From NCBI RefSeq assembly GCF_024679095.1, contig NW_026111661.1:62001-126000 (forward strand): DNA of 64,000 nt, read 5' to 3'. Source of the DNA: Eriocheir sinensis. Lineage: Eukaryota > Arthropoda > Malacostraca > Decapoda > Varunidae. The notes beneath the pieces were generated by a model, which was not told the origin of the DNA, ran no database searches, and saw only the letters and a list, made by a program, of their open reading frames with translations. Position numbers and translations under genes: made by a program. Below, in pieces: positions 29,382 through 42,779 of this stretch. Every line of letters starts with the position of its first letter. The stretch's first letter is position 1.

Positions 29382-31150
29382 GATAAAAATATATATACCA
29401 AAATACACATAAAATAGTTAAATCTGTATTGAAATAAATATACAAAATGCACATACAATAAGGTAAACTTCTATTGAAAGAGATATGCAAAAATACATAT
29501 AAAACAATGTAAAATTGTTTCAAAATATATATACGAATACACATAAAATAACGTAGATTTCAATAAAAATATATATACAAAATACACATAAATTAAGTAA
29601 ATCGAAACAAAATAAATAAACAAAATACCAATAAAAGAATGTGTATTGGTATAAATATAAATGTACAAAATACACATACAAAATAAACATAAAATAAGGT
29701 AAATCTGTAATGAAATATATGTACAAAATACAAATAAAATAATGTAAATTTATATGAAAATATATATACAAATACACATAAAATACCATGAATTTCTATA
29801 AAATTATATATTCAAAATAAATATTAAATAATGTAAATGCGTATAAAATATATATACAAAGTACATATAAAATAATATAATACCAATAAAATACCAATAA
29901 AATAATATATATTTGAATGAAAATAGATTTACAAAATACACATAACATAACTAAAATTTGTATTGAAATATATACAAAAATACATAAAAATAATTTGAGT
30001 TTGTATGAAAATAGATATTCAAAATACACATAAAACTATGTAAATTTCTTTTGAAATATATATACAAAATACCTATAAAATATTGTAAATCAACAAAATA
30101 CCAATAAAATAATATATATTTGAATGAACCAAAATACCAATAAAATAATATATATTTGAATGAAAATAGATTTACAAAATACACATAACATAACTAAAAT
30201 TTGTATTGAAATATATACAAAAATACATAAAAATAATTTGAGTTTGTATGAAAATAGATATTCAAAATACACATAAAACTAGGTAAATTTCTTTTGAAAT
30301 ATATATACAAAATACCTATAAAATATTGTAAATCAACAAAATACTAATAAAATAATATATATTTGAATGAAAATAGATTTACAAAATACACATAACATAA
30401 CTAAAATTTGTATTGAAATATATACAAAAATACATAAAAATAATTTGAGTTTGTATGAAAGTAGATATTCAAAATACACATAAAACTAGGTAAATTTCTT
30501 TTGAAATATATATACAAAATACCTATAAAATATTGTAAATTTGTGTCAAAATACATAAACAAATACACATAAAATAACTTAAAATAACGTAAATATGTAT
30601 CAAGTATATATACAAAAAACACATTAAATAATGTAAATATGAATAAAAAATATATATATACAAAACACAAATAAAATAATGTAAAATCGTATCAAAATAA
30701 ATACAGAAAATATTAATAAAATAATGTAAATTTGTATGAAAATTAAGATGCAAAATACCCATAAAATAACGCATTTTTTATAAAAATATATATACGAAAA
30801 AACATAAAATATTTGATTTTGAATTAAAATAAATAGATATACAAAATACACATAAAATAAGCCAAATTTGAATTGAAATATATATACAAAATACATAAAA
30901 TAATGTAAATTTGTATCAAAATACTTATACAAATACACATATAATAACGTAAATTTGTATAAAAATATATAAACAAAATACACATTAAATAATGTAAATA
31001 CGTATAAAAAAATGCACAAAATTCACAAATAATCATGTAATTCGTATCAAAATAAATAGACAAAATACCAAAAAAATAATGTAAATTTCTATGAGAAAAC
31101 ATATACAAAATACACATAAATAACGCAAATATCAATAAAAATATATATAA
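29382..31150 (-). repeat. satellite block 18, reverse, with a 207-bp tandem
   Basis: Reverse units. The first 570 bp matches 1375-1990. At 29911-30538 a 207-bp composite unit is present in three copies. From about 30540 to 31150 it matches 2150-2745 and 6590-7191. It ends in the recurring reverse-to-forward switch. Confidence 0.85.
29911..30538 (-). repeat. 207-bp composite tandem, three copies
   Basis: The mark ATTTGAATGA occurs at 29911, 30118, 30154 and 30361. Spacings are 207, 36 and 207 bp, so a 207-bp unit (about 4.6 monomers) is repeated three times with a 36-bp partial unit between copies 1 and 2. The third copy runs to about 30538, where it departs into TTTGTGTCAAAATAC. Confidence 0.85.
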
Positions 31151-31172
31151 TATAATATATTTTTATACATAT
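31128..31172. other. recurring reverse-to-forward switch, copy 3
   Basis: Same join; the downstream sequence (TTATGTGAGTTTTGTATATG) differs from copies 1 and 2 and agrees with copy 4. Confidence 0.85.
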
Positions 31173-32501
31173 TTAAAATATTTAATGTATATTTTGTATA
31201 TATATTTTATCCAAATTTACGTTATTTTATATGTATTTGTTTATATATTTTCATACAAATTTACATTATTTTATGTGAGTTTTGTATATGTATTTCAATA
31301 CAAATCTGCCTAACTTCATGTGTATTTTGCATATCTATTTTCAAACAAATTTAAATTATTTTTGTGTATATTTGTATATATTTTTATACAAATTTTAGTT
31401 ATTTTATTTGTTTTTTGTATATATATTTTCCTACAAATATACATTCTTTTATTAGAATTTTGTGTATTTAATTTTTTACGAATTTACATTATTTTATGTG
31501 TATTTTGTATATATATTTTTCTACGTATTTAAATTATTTTATGTGTATTTTATATATACATTTTCATAAAAATTTGTTATTTTATTGTGTGTATTCGTAT
31601 ATATTTCGAAACAAATTTTATACAAATTCATGTTATTTTATGTGTATTTGTATATATATTTTCATACAAATTTATATTATTTTATGTGTATTCTTACATA
31701 TATTTTATTACAAATTTACCTTATTTTATGTTTATTTTGTATATTTATTTCATTCAATTTTAAATTATTTAATGTGTATTTTTGAATTTTTATTTAGGTT
31801 ATCTTAGGTTATCTTTAGGTTACCCTATTTTATGTTTATTTTGTATATTTATTTCATTCAATTTTAAATTATTTTATGTGTATATTTGTATTTGTATTTA
31901 GTATATTTTATGTGTATTTTGTATATATATTTTCATCCAAAATTACATTATTTTATTGGTATTTTCTTAATTTAATTCGATACGAATTTAGATTATTTCA
32001 TAGGTATTTTGTATACGTATTTTTATACTCATTTACATTATCTAAAGTGTGTTTTGTATATATATTTTTATGCAAATTTATTTTAAGTTCATTTTTGTAC
32101 ATATATTTTTATAGAAATTTGCGTTATTTTATGTATATAGTTTTATATAAATTTACGTTATTTTATGTGCATTTTGTATATTTATATTTATACAAATACA
32201 CATTCTTTTATTGGTATATTGTTTATTTACATTTATACGAATTTACATTATTTTGTGTATTTTGTATACATTTTTTATACGTATTTACTTAATATTATGT
32301 GTATTTTGTATAAGTATTTTTATAGAAATCTACGTTATTTTATGTGTATTCGTATATATATTTTGAAACAAATTTACAGTGTTTTATATGTATTTTGCAT
32401 ATCTATTTCAATACAAATTTACCTTATTGTATGTGTTTTTTGTATATTTATTTTAATACAAATTTAATTTTTTTATGTGTATTTTGGTATATATTTTTGT
32501 A
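31151..32501 (+). repeat. satellite block 19, forward
   Basis: Forward units. Positions 31151-31770 match 40003-40610. A 104-bp local duplication with a TTAGGTTATC run lies at 31718-31925. From about 31870 it continues as the 190-760 / 28200-28760 type sequence. Confidence 0.8.
31718..31925 (+). repeat. 104-bp local tandem duplication
   Basis: The segment starting ACCTTATTTTATGTTTATTT at 31718 returns at 31822 (ACCCTATTTTATGTTTATTT), a 104-bp period; the second copy fades by about 31900. A ten-base run TTAGGTTATC, TTAGGTTATC, TTTAGGTTAC fills 31794-31823 at the join. Confidence 0.8.
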
Positions 32502-32662
32502 TAAAATATATATGCAAGATACACATTAAATAATGTAAATAAAATAAAGTAAATTTGTATGAAAATATATAAACAAATACATATAAAATAACGTAAATTT
32601 GGATAAAATATATATACAAAATATACATTAAATATTTTAAATATGTATAAAAATATATTATA
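32502..32662 (-). repeat. satellite block 20, short inverted patch
   Basis: About 160 bp in reverse orientation. It is the reverse complement of the sequence just right of the recurring reverse-to-forward switch (2745-2870, 31150-31265), for example TTTGGATAAAATATATATAC and ATTAAATATTTTAAATATG. Confidence 0.85.
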
Positions 32663-32685
32663 TTATATATATTTTTAGTGATATT
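32640..32685. other. recurring reverse-to-forward switch, inverted copy 5
   Basis: Reads AAATATATTATATTATATAT, the reverse complement of the core of copies 1-4, with both flanks also inverted. Confidence 0.85.
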
Positions 32686-35600
32686 TGCGTTAATTATGTG
32701 TATTTTGTATATGTTTTCTCATAGAAATTTACATTATTTTATTGGTATTTTGTCTATTTATTTTGATACGAATAACATGATTATTTCTGTATTTTGTACA
32801 TTTTTTTATACGTATTTACATTATTTAGTGTGTATTTTGTTTATATATTTTTATAGAAATTTACGGTATTATATGTGTATTTGAATAAGTATTTTGATAC
32901 AAATTTACATTATTTTATGTATTTTGTATATATATTTCAATTCAAATTTAGCTTATTTTATGTGTATTGTGTATATCTATTTATTTTAATACAAAATCAA
33001 ATATTTTATGTTTTTACGTATATATATTTTTATAAAAAAATGCGTTATTTTATGGGTATTTGCATCTTAATTTTCATACAAATTTACATTATTTTATTAA
33101 TATTTTCTGTATTTATTTTGATACAATTTTACATTATTTTATTTGTTTTTTGTATATATTTTTTTATACATATTTACATTATTTAATGTGTTTTTTGTAT
33201 ATATATTTGATACAAATTTACATTATTTTAAGTCTAGATGTTTATATATTTTTATTCAAATTTACATTATTTTATGTGTATTTTGTATATGTATTTGAAT
33301 ACAAATTTACCTAATTTTATATGTTTTTTGTATATTTATTTTCATACAAGTTTAAATTATTTTTGTGTATTTTTGTATATAGTTTTATACAAATTTAGGT
33401 TATTTAATGTGTATTTTGTATATCTATTTTCATACAAATACACATTCTTTTCATGATATTTTGTTTATTTATTTTGACACGAATGAACATTATTTAATAT
33501 GTATTTTGTATATATATTTTTATACGTATTTACATTATTTCAAGTGTATTTTGTATATATATTTCTATAGAAATCTACGTTATTTTATGTGTATTCGTAT
33601 ATATATTTTGAAACAAATTTACATTGTTTTATGTGTATTTTGTATATTTTTTCAATACAAATTTACCTTATTGTATATGCATTTTGTATATCAATTTTAA
33701 TACAAATTTGATTAATCTATGTGTATTTTTGTATATGTATTTTTATAAAAATATGCTTTATTTTATGGGTATTTTGCATCTTTATTTTCATACAAATTTA
33801 CATTATTTTATTGATATTCTGTGTATTTATTTTGATATGATTTTACATTATTCTATGTGTATTTTGTATATATATTTTATATAAAATGTATTTGTTTTCA
33901 TTTCATACAAATCTTCATTATTTTATGTGTTTTTTGTACATGTATTTAAATAAAAATTTAACTAGTTATGTGTGTATTTTGTATATCTATTTTGTATGTA
34001 TATTTTCATAGAAATTTACTCTATTTTATGAGTATTCGCATATATATTTTGATACAAATTTACATTATTGATGTGTATTTTGGATATCTATTTCAATACA
34101 AATTTACTTTATTGTACGTACATTTTGTATATTTATTTTAATACAAATTTAATTATTTTAAATGTATTTTTGTATATATTTTTATGCAAATATGCGTTAT
34201 TATATGGATATTTTCCATCTTTATTTTCATACAAATTTACATTATTTTATTGCTATTCTCTTTATTTATTTTGATTCGATTTAACATTATTCTATGTGTT
34301 TTTGTATATATTTTTTATACATATTTACATTATTTAATGTTCATTTTGTATATATTTTTTATCCAAATTTACATTATTTTAAGTGTATTTGTTTATATAT
34401 TTTCATACATTTTTACATTATTTTAGTTGTTGTTTGTATATATATTTTTCTACGTATTTAAATTATTTTAAGTGTATTTTGTATATACATTTTCTTAAAA
34501 AAATTATGTTATTTTATTGTGTGTATAAGTATACATTTTGATACAAATTTTATACAAATTCATGTTATTTAATGTGTATTTGTATACATATTTTCATACA
34601 AATTTATATTATTTTAAGTGTATTTTTTCATATATTTCATTACAAAGTTACCTTATTTTATGTTTATTTTGTATATTTAATTCATTCAATTTTAAATTAT
34701 TTTATGTGTATATTTGTATTTGTATTTAGGTTATTTTATGGGTATTTTGTATATATATTTTCATCCAAAATTACTTTATTTTATTGGTATTTCTTAATTT
34801 AATTCGATACGAATTTAGATTATTTCATAGGTATTTTGTATACATATTTTTATACTCATTTACATTATCTAAAGTGTGTTTTGTATATATATTTTTATGC
34901 AAATTTTTCTAATGTTCATTTTTGTACATATATTTTTATAGAAATTTGCGTTATTTTATGTATATAGTTTTATATAAATTTACGTTATTTTATGTGCATT
35001 TTGAATATTTATATTTATACAAATACACATTCTTTTATTGGTATATTGTTTATTTACATTTATACGAATTTACATTATTTTATGTGTATTTTGTATACAT
35101 TTTTTTATACGTATTTACTTAATTTTATGTGTATTTTGTATATGTATTTTTATAGAAATCTACGTAATTTTATATGTATTCGTATATATATTTTGAAACA
35201 AATTTACTTTATTTTATATGTATTTTCCATATCTATTTCAATACAAATTTACCTTATTGTATGTGCATTTTGTATATTTATTTTAATACAAGTTCAAATA
35301 TTTAAGTGTATTTTGGTATCAATAATTTTATAAAAAATGCGTTATTTTATGGGTATTTTGCATCTTAATTTTCATTTTATATGTACTTTGTATATATATT
35401 TTTATACGATCTTACATTATTTAATATTTATTTTGAATATATATTTTTATACAAATTCATGGTATTTTATGTGTATTTGTATATATATTTTCATATAAAT
35501 TTACATTATTGTATGTGTATTTTGTACATATATTTTATTACAAATCTACCTTATTTTATGTTTATTTTGTATGTGTATTTAGTATATTTATATTTATCCA

Positions 35601-38600
35601 AATACACATTCTTTTATTGATATTTTGTTTATTTATTTTCATTCGAATTTACATTATTTTATGTATTTTGAATACATTTTTTATACGTATTTACTTAATT
35701 TTATGTGTATTTTGTATATATATTTTTATAGAAATCTACTTTTTTTTATTCGTATTCGTATATATATTTTGAAACAAATTTACATTATTTTATATGTATT
35801 TTAGCATATCTCTTACAATACAAATTTACCTTATTGTATATGCATTTTGTATATTTATTTCAATACAAATTTAAAAATTTTATGTGTATTTTGGTATATA
35901 TATTTTTATAAGAAATGCGCTATTTTATGGGAATTTTGCATCTTTATTTTCATACAAATTTACATTATTATATTAATATTCGGTGTATTTATTTTGATAC
36001 GATTTTACATTATTCTATTTTTTTTTGTATATACTTTTTTATACATATTTACATTATTTAATGTGTATCTTGCATATATATTTTATACAAATGTATTATC
36101 TATTATCTATTTTCAAAGAAATACATATTCTTTTCATGATATTTTGTTTATTTATTTTGACACGAATTTACATTATTTGATATGTATTTTGTATATATAT
36201 TTTATACGTATTTACATAATTTCATATGTATTTTGTATATATATTTCTATAGAAATCTACTTTATTTTATGTGTATTCGTATATATATTTTGAAACAAAT
36301 TTACATTGTTTTATATGTATTTTTGAATATCTCATTTAATACAAATTTACCTTAGTGTATATTCATTTTGTATATTTATTTCAATACAAATTTAAATATT
36401 TTATGTGTATTTTGGTATATATATTTTTATAAAAAATGCAATAATTTTTTGGGAATTTTGCATCTTTATTTTCATACAAATTTACATTATTTTATTGATA
36501 TTCTGTGTATTTATTATGATACGATTTTACATTATCCTATTTGTTTTTTGTATATATTTTTTTATACACATTTACATTATTTAATGTGTATCTTGCATAT
36601 ATATTTTATACAAATTTATGTTATTTTAAGAGTATTTGTTTTTATATTTTCATTCAAATTTACATTTATTTTAATTCGAAATTACATTATTTTATGTGTA
36701 TTTTGTATACATTTTTTTATTCGTATTTACTTAATTTTATGTGTATTTTGTATATATATTTTTATAGAAATCTACGTTTTTTTATTTGTATTCGTATATA
36801 TATTTTGAAACAAATTTACATTGTTTTATATGTATTTTTGCATATCTCTTTCAATACAAATTTACCTTATTGTATGTGCATTTTGTATATTTATTTCAAT
36901 GCAAATTTAAATATTTTATGTGTATTTTGGTATATATATTTTTATAAGAAATGCGCTATTTTATGAGAATTTTGCATCTTTATTTTCATACAAATTTACA
37001 TTATTTTATTAATATTCGGTGTATTTATTTTGATACGATGTTACATTATTCTATTTGTTTTTTGTATATTCTTTTTTATACATATTTACATTATTTAATG
37101 TGTATCTTGAATATATATTTTATACAAATTTATTATCTGTTATCTATATTCATACAAATACACATTCTTTTCATGATATTTTGTTTATTTATTTTGACAC
37201 GAATTTACATTATTTGATATGTATTTTGTATATATATATTTTTATACGTATTTACATAATTTCATATGTATTTTGTATATATATCTCTATAGAAATCTAC
37301 TTTATTTTATGTGTATTCGTATATATATTTTGAAACAAATTTACATTGTTTTATATGTATTTTTGAATATCTCTTTCAATACAAATTTACCTTACTGTAA
37401 ATGCATTTTGTATATTTATTTCAATACAAATTTTAATATTTTATGTGTATTTTGGTAAATATACTTTTATAAAAAATGCGATAATTTTTGGGAATTTTGC
37501 ATCTTTATTTTCATACAAATTTACATTATTTTATTGATATTCTGTGTATTTATTTTGATACGATTTTACATTATTCTATTTGTGCTTTGTATATATATTT
37601 TTTATACACATTTACATTATTTAATGTGTATCTTGCTTATATATTTTATACAAATTTACGTTATCTTAAGTGTATTTGTTTATATATTTTCATTCAAATT
37701 TACATTATTTGATGTGTATTTTGTATATGTATTTCAATACAAATTTACCTAATTTTATGTGTATTTTGTATATCTCTTTTCAAACAAATTTAAATAATTT
37801 TTGTGTATTTTTGTATATAGTTTTATACAAATTTAGGTTATTTTATGTACGCATTTACATTATTTAGTGTGTGTTTTGTATATGTGTTTTTTTGCAAATT
37901 TACTTTATTTTATGTGCATTTTTGTACAAATATTTTTATAGAAATTTGCGTTATTTGTATATGTTTTCTCATACAAATTTACATTATTTTATTGCTATTT
38001 TGTTTATTTATTTTGATACGAGTTACATGATTATGTGTATATTGTACATATTTTTTATACGTATTTACATTACTAAATGTGTATTTTGTTTATATATTTT
38101 TAAACAAATCTACGTTATTATATGTATTTGTATAAATATTTTGATACAGATTTACATTATTTTATGTATTTTGTATGTACATTTCAATTAAAATTTTGCT
38201 TATTTTAGCTGTATTTTGTATATATATTTTCATACAAATTTAATTACTTTTGTGTATTTTTGTATGTAGTTTTATACAAATTTACGATATTTTATGTGTA
38301 TTTTGTATATTTATGTTTCTACAAATATACATTCTTTTACTGGTATTTTGTTTATTTATTTTGATACGATTTTTATGTATTTTTTGTATTCATTTTTTTA
38401 TACGTATTTACTTCCTTTTATGAGTATTTTGTATATATTTTTTATAGAAATCTACGTTATTTTATGTGTATTCGTATATATATTTTGAAACAAATTTACA
38501 TTGTTTTATATGTATTTTGCATATCTATTTCAATACAAATTTACCTTATAGTATGTGCATTTTTTATATTTATTTTAATACAAATTTTAATATTTTTTGT

Positions 38601-39716
38601 GTATTTTGGTATATATATTTTTATAAAAAATGCCTTATTTTATGGCTATTTTGCATCTTTATTTTCATACAAATTCACATTATTTTATTAATATTCTGTG
38701 TATTTATTGTTGATACGATTTTACATTATTCTATTTGTGTTTTGTATATATTTTTTTATACATTTTTATATTATTTAATTAGTATTTTGTATATATATTT
38801 GATACAAATTTACGTTATTTTAAGTGTATATGTTTATATATTTTCATTAAAATTTGCATTATTTTATGTGTATTTTGTATATGTATTTCAATACAAATTT
38901 ACCTTATTTTATGTGTATTTTGTATATTTATTTTCATTCAAATTTAAATTATTTTTGTGTATTTTTGTATGTAGTTTTATACAAACTTAGGTTATTTTAT
39001 GAGTATTTTGTATATCTATTTTCATACAAATACACATTCTTTTATTGATATTTTGTTTATTTATTTTGACGAGAATTTAAATTATTTAATGTGTATTTTG
39101 TATATAAATTTTTATACGTATTTACATCATTTGATGTGTATTTTGTATATATATTTCTATAGAAATCTACGTTATATTATGTGTATTCGTCTATAGATTT
39201 TTAAACAAATTTACACTTTTATGTGTATTTTGCTTATTTTTTCAATACAAATTTAATTTATTGTATATGCATTTTGTATATTAATTTTAATACAAATTTA
39301 ATTATTCTATGTGTATTTTTGTATATGTATTTTTATAAAAATATGCTTTATTTTATGGGTATTTTGCATCTTTATTTTCATACAAATTTACGTTATTTTA
39401 TTGATATTCTGCTCATTCATTTTGATACGATTTGACATTATTCTATGTGTATTTTGTATATATTTTTCATACAAATCTACGTTATTTTATGTGTATTTCT
39501 TTATATATTTTGACACAAATTTACAATATTTTATGGGTATTTTGTATATATATTTCAAAAGAAATTTACCTAGTTTTATGTGTTTTTTGAATATCTATTT
39601 TTATACAAACTCAAATTATTTTATGTATTTTGTATAATTTCGATACAAATTTTAGTTATGTTAGGTGTATTTTGTAAATCTATTTTCATTCAAATATATA
39701 TTATTTTATTGGTATT
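32663..39716 (+). repeat. satellite block 21, longest forward block
   Basis: About 7 kb of forward units. It begins as the reverse complement of block 2/4 right-hand ends. Positions 34510-35371 match 1-862; 35375-35800 matches 25365-25790; 35771-38487 repeats the 520-bp higher-order pattern of block 5 (marker G at 35771, 36292, 36807, 37332, 38487). Positions 38294-39170 match 17400-18300, and 39223-39716 match 24880-25330. Confidence 0.85.
35771..38640 (+). repeat. 2.7-2.9 kb super-unit, copy c
   Basis: Marker spacings 521, 515, 525 and 1155 bp. After the last marker (38487) it does not have the fused join and switch of copies a, b and d but runs into the 17.6-18.3 kb type sequence. Confidence 0.8.
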
Positions 39717-40003
39717 TGAATTGAAATATATATACAAAATACATAAAATAATGTAAATTTGTATCAAAATACTTATACAAATACACATATAATAACGTAA
39801 ATTTGTATAAAAATATATATACAAAATACACATTAAATAATGTAAATACGTATAAAAAAATGTACAAAATACACAAATAATCATGTAATTCGTATCAAAA
39901 TAAATAGACAAAATACCAATAAAATAATGTTAATTTCTATGATAAAACATATACAAAATACACATAAATAACGCAAATATCAATAAAAATATATATAATA
40001 TAA
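39717..40003 (-). repeat. satellite block 22, reverse
   Basis: About 290 bp of reverse units matching 30860-31150 and ending at the same reverse-to-forward switch. The left edge is abrupt: the + unit ...TTGGTATTTG is joined to AATTGAAATATATATAC at about 39716. Confidence 0.85.
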
Positions 40004-40026
40004 TATATTTTTATACATATTTAAAA
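39982..40026. other. recurring reverse-to-forward switch, copy 4
   Basis: Same join as at 31150; both flanks match for about 290 bp left and 600 bp right. Confidence 0.85.
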
Positions 40027-41516
40027 TATTTAATGTATATTTTGTATATATATTTTATCCAAATTTACGTTATTTTATATGTATTTGTTTATATATTTTA
40101 ATACAAATTTACATTATTTTATGTGAGTTTTGTATATGTATTTCAATACAAATTTGCCTAACTTTATGTGTATTTTGCATATCTATTTTCAAAAAATTTA
40201 AATTATTTTTGTGTATTTTTGTATATATTTTTATACAAATTATAGTTATTTTATTTGTTTTTTGTATATATATTTTCCTACAAATATACATTCTTTTATT
40301 GGAATTTTGTGTATTTAATTTTTTACGAATTTACATTATTTTATATGTATTTTGTATATATATTTTTCTACGTATTTAAATTATTTTATGTGTATTTTAT
40401 ATATACATTTTCATAAAAATCTACGTTATTTTATTGTGTGTATTCGTATATATTTTGAAACAAATTTTATACAAATTCATGTTATTTTATGTGTATATGT
40501 ATATATATTTTCATACAAAATTATATTATTTTATGTGTATTCTTACATATATTTTATTACAAATTTACCTTATTTTATGTTTATTTTGTATATTTATTTC
40601 ATTTAATATAATCAAATTTAAATTTATTGTATATGCATTTTGTATATTAATTTTAATACAAATTTAATTATTCTATGTGTATTTTTCTATATGTATTTTT
40701 ATAAAAATATGCTTTATTTTATGGGTATTTTGCATCTTTATTTTCATACAAATTTACGTTATTTTATTGACATTCTGCTCATTCATTTTGATACGATTTG
40801 ACATTATTCTATGTGTATTTTGTATATATTTTTCATACAAATTTACGTTATTATATGTGTATTTGTTTATATATTTTGACACAAATTTACAATATTTTAT
40901 GGGTATTTTGTATATATATTTCAAAAGAAATTTACCTAGTTTTATGTGTATTTTGAATATCTATTTTCATACAAACTCAAATTATTTTTATGTATTTTTG
41001 TATACATTTCAATACAAATTTTAGTTACGTTATGTGTATTTTGTAAATCTATTTTCATTCAAATATATATTACTACAAATTTACATTATTTTATATGTAC
41101 TTTGTATATATATTTTTATACGCATTTACATTATTTAATATTTATTTTGAATATATAATTTTAAACAAATTCATGGTATTTTATGTGTATTTGTATATAT
41201 ATTTTCATATAAATTTACATTATTTTATGTGTATTTTGTTCATATATTTCATTACAAATTTACCTTATTTTATGTTTATTTTGTATGTGTATTTTGTACA
41301 TTTATATTTATACAAATACACATTTTTTTATTGGTATTTTGTTTATTTATTTTGTCTCGAATTTACATTATTTTATGTGTATTTTGTTTACATTTTTTTA
41401 TACGTATTTACTTAATTTTATGTGTATTTTGTATATATATTTTTATAGAAATCTACGTTATTTGATTTGTATTCGTACACATATTTTGAAACAAATTTAC
41501 ATTGTTTTATATGTAC
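40004..41516 (+). repeat. satellite block 23, forward
   Basis: Forward units. Positions 40004-40610 match 31150-31770. From about 40615 the partner changes to the 39250 / 24900 family, and from about 41080 to the 25350 / 35375 family. It ends abruptly within a marker monomer at about 41516. Confidence 0.85.
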
Positions 41517-42779
41517 AATAATGTAAATTTGTATTGAAATAGATATGCAAAATACATAAAAAGCAATGTAAATTTATTTCAAAATATGTATACGAATACA
41601 CATAAAATAACGTAGATTTCTATAAAAAATATATATACAAAATACACATAAAATGAAGTAAATACGTATAAAAAAATGTATGCAAAATACACATAGAATA
41701 ATGTAAATTCGTATCAAAATAAATAAAAAAATACAAATAAAAGAATGTGTATTTGTATAAATATAAATATACAAAATACGCATAAAATAACGTAAATTTA
41801 TTAAAAACTATATACAAAAATACACAGAAGTAATTAAATTTGTATGAAAATATATACAAAATACACAAAAAATAGGCTAAATTTGAAATGAAATATATAT
41901 ACAAAATACATGAAATAAAGTAAATTTGTATCAAAATATTTATACAAATACACATATAATAACGTAAATTTGTAAGAAAATATATAAACAAAATACACAT
42001 TAAATAATGTAAATACGTATAAAAAAATGTGTACAAAATACACATAAAATCATGTAATTCGTATTAAAATAAATAAACAAAATACCAATAAAATAATATA
42101 AATTTGTATGAGTAAACGTGTATAAATATAAATGTACATAATACACATACAAAATAAACATAAAATAAGGTAAATTTGTAATGAAATATATGTACAAAAT
42201 ACACATAAAATAATGTAAATTTATATGAAAATATATATACAAATACACATAAAATTCCATGAATTTGTATAAAATTATACATTCAAAATAAATATTAAAT
42301 AATGTAAATGCGTATAAAAATATATATAAAAAGTACATATAAAATAATGTAAATTCGTATCAATATAAATCAACAAAATACCAATAAAATAATATATATT
42401 TGACTAAAAATAGATTTACAAAATACACATAACATAACTAAAATTTGTATTGAAATATATACAAAAATACATATAAATAATTTGAGTTTGTATGAAAATA
42501 GATATTCCTAAATACACATAAAACTTGGTAAATTTCTTTTGAAATATATATACAAAATACCCATAAAATATTGTAAATTTGTGCCAAAATATATAAACAA
42601 ATACACATAAAATAACGTAAATTTGTATGAAAAATATAGACAAAATACACATAGAATAATGTCAAATCGTATCGAAATGAATGAGCAGAATATCAATAAA
42701 ATAACGTAAATTTGTATGAAAATAAAGATGCAAAATACCCATAAAATAAAGCATATTTTTTTAACAATACATTTACAAA
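41517..42779 (-). repeat. satellite block 24, reverse
   Basis: Reverse units. The middle (42008-42123) is the match to the 116-bp patch at 24719. Positions 42120-42420 resemble 1660-1980 and 61550-61820; 42590-42779 resembles 61970-62130. Confidence 0.85.

Noticed and set aside
31791..31824. Interstitial telomere of TTAGG or TTTAGGG type
   Set aside because: Only three imperfect ten-base units that derive from the local monomer TTTAGGTTATTTTATG; no run of exact telomere repeats.
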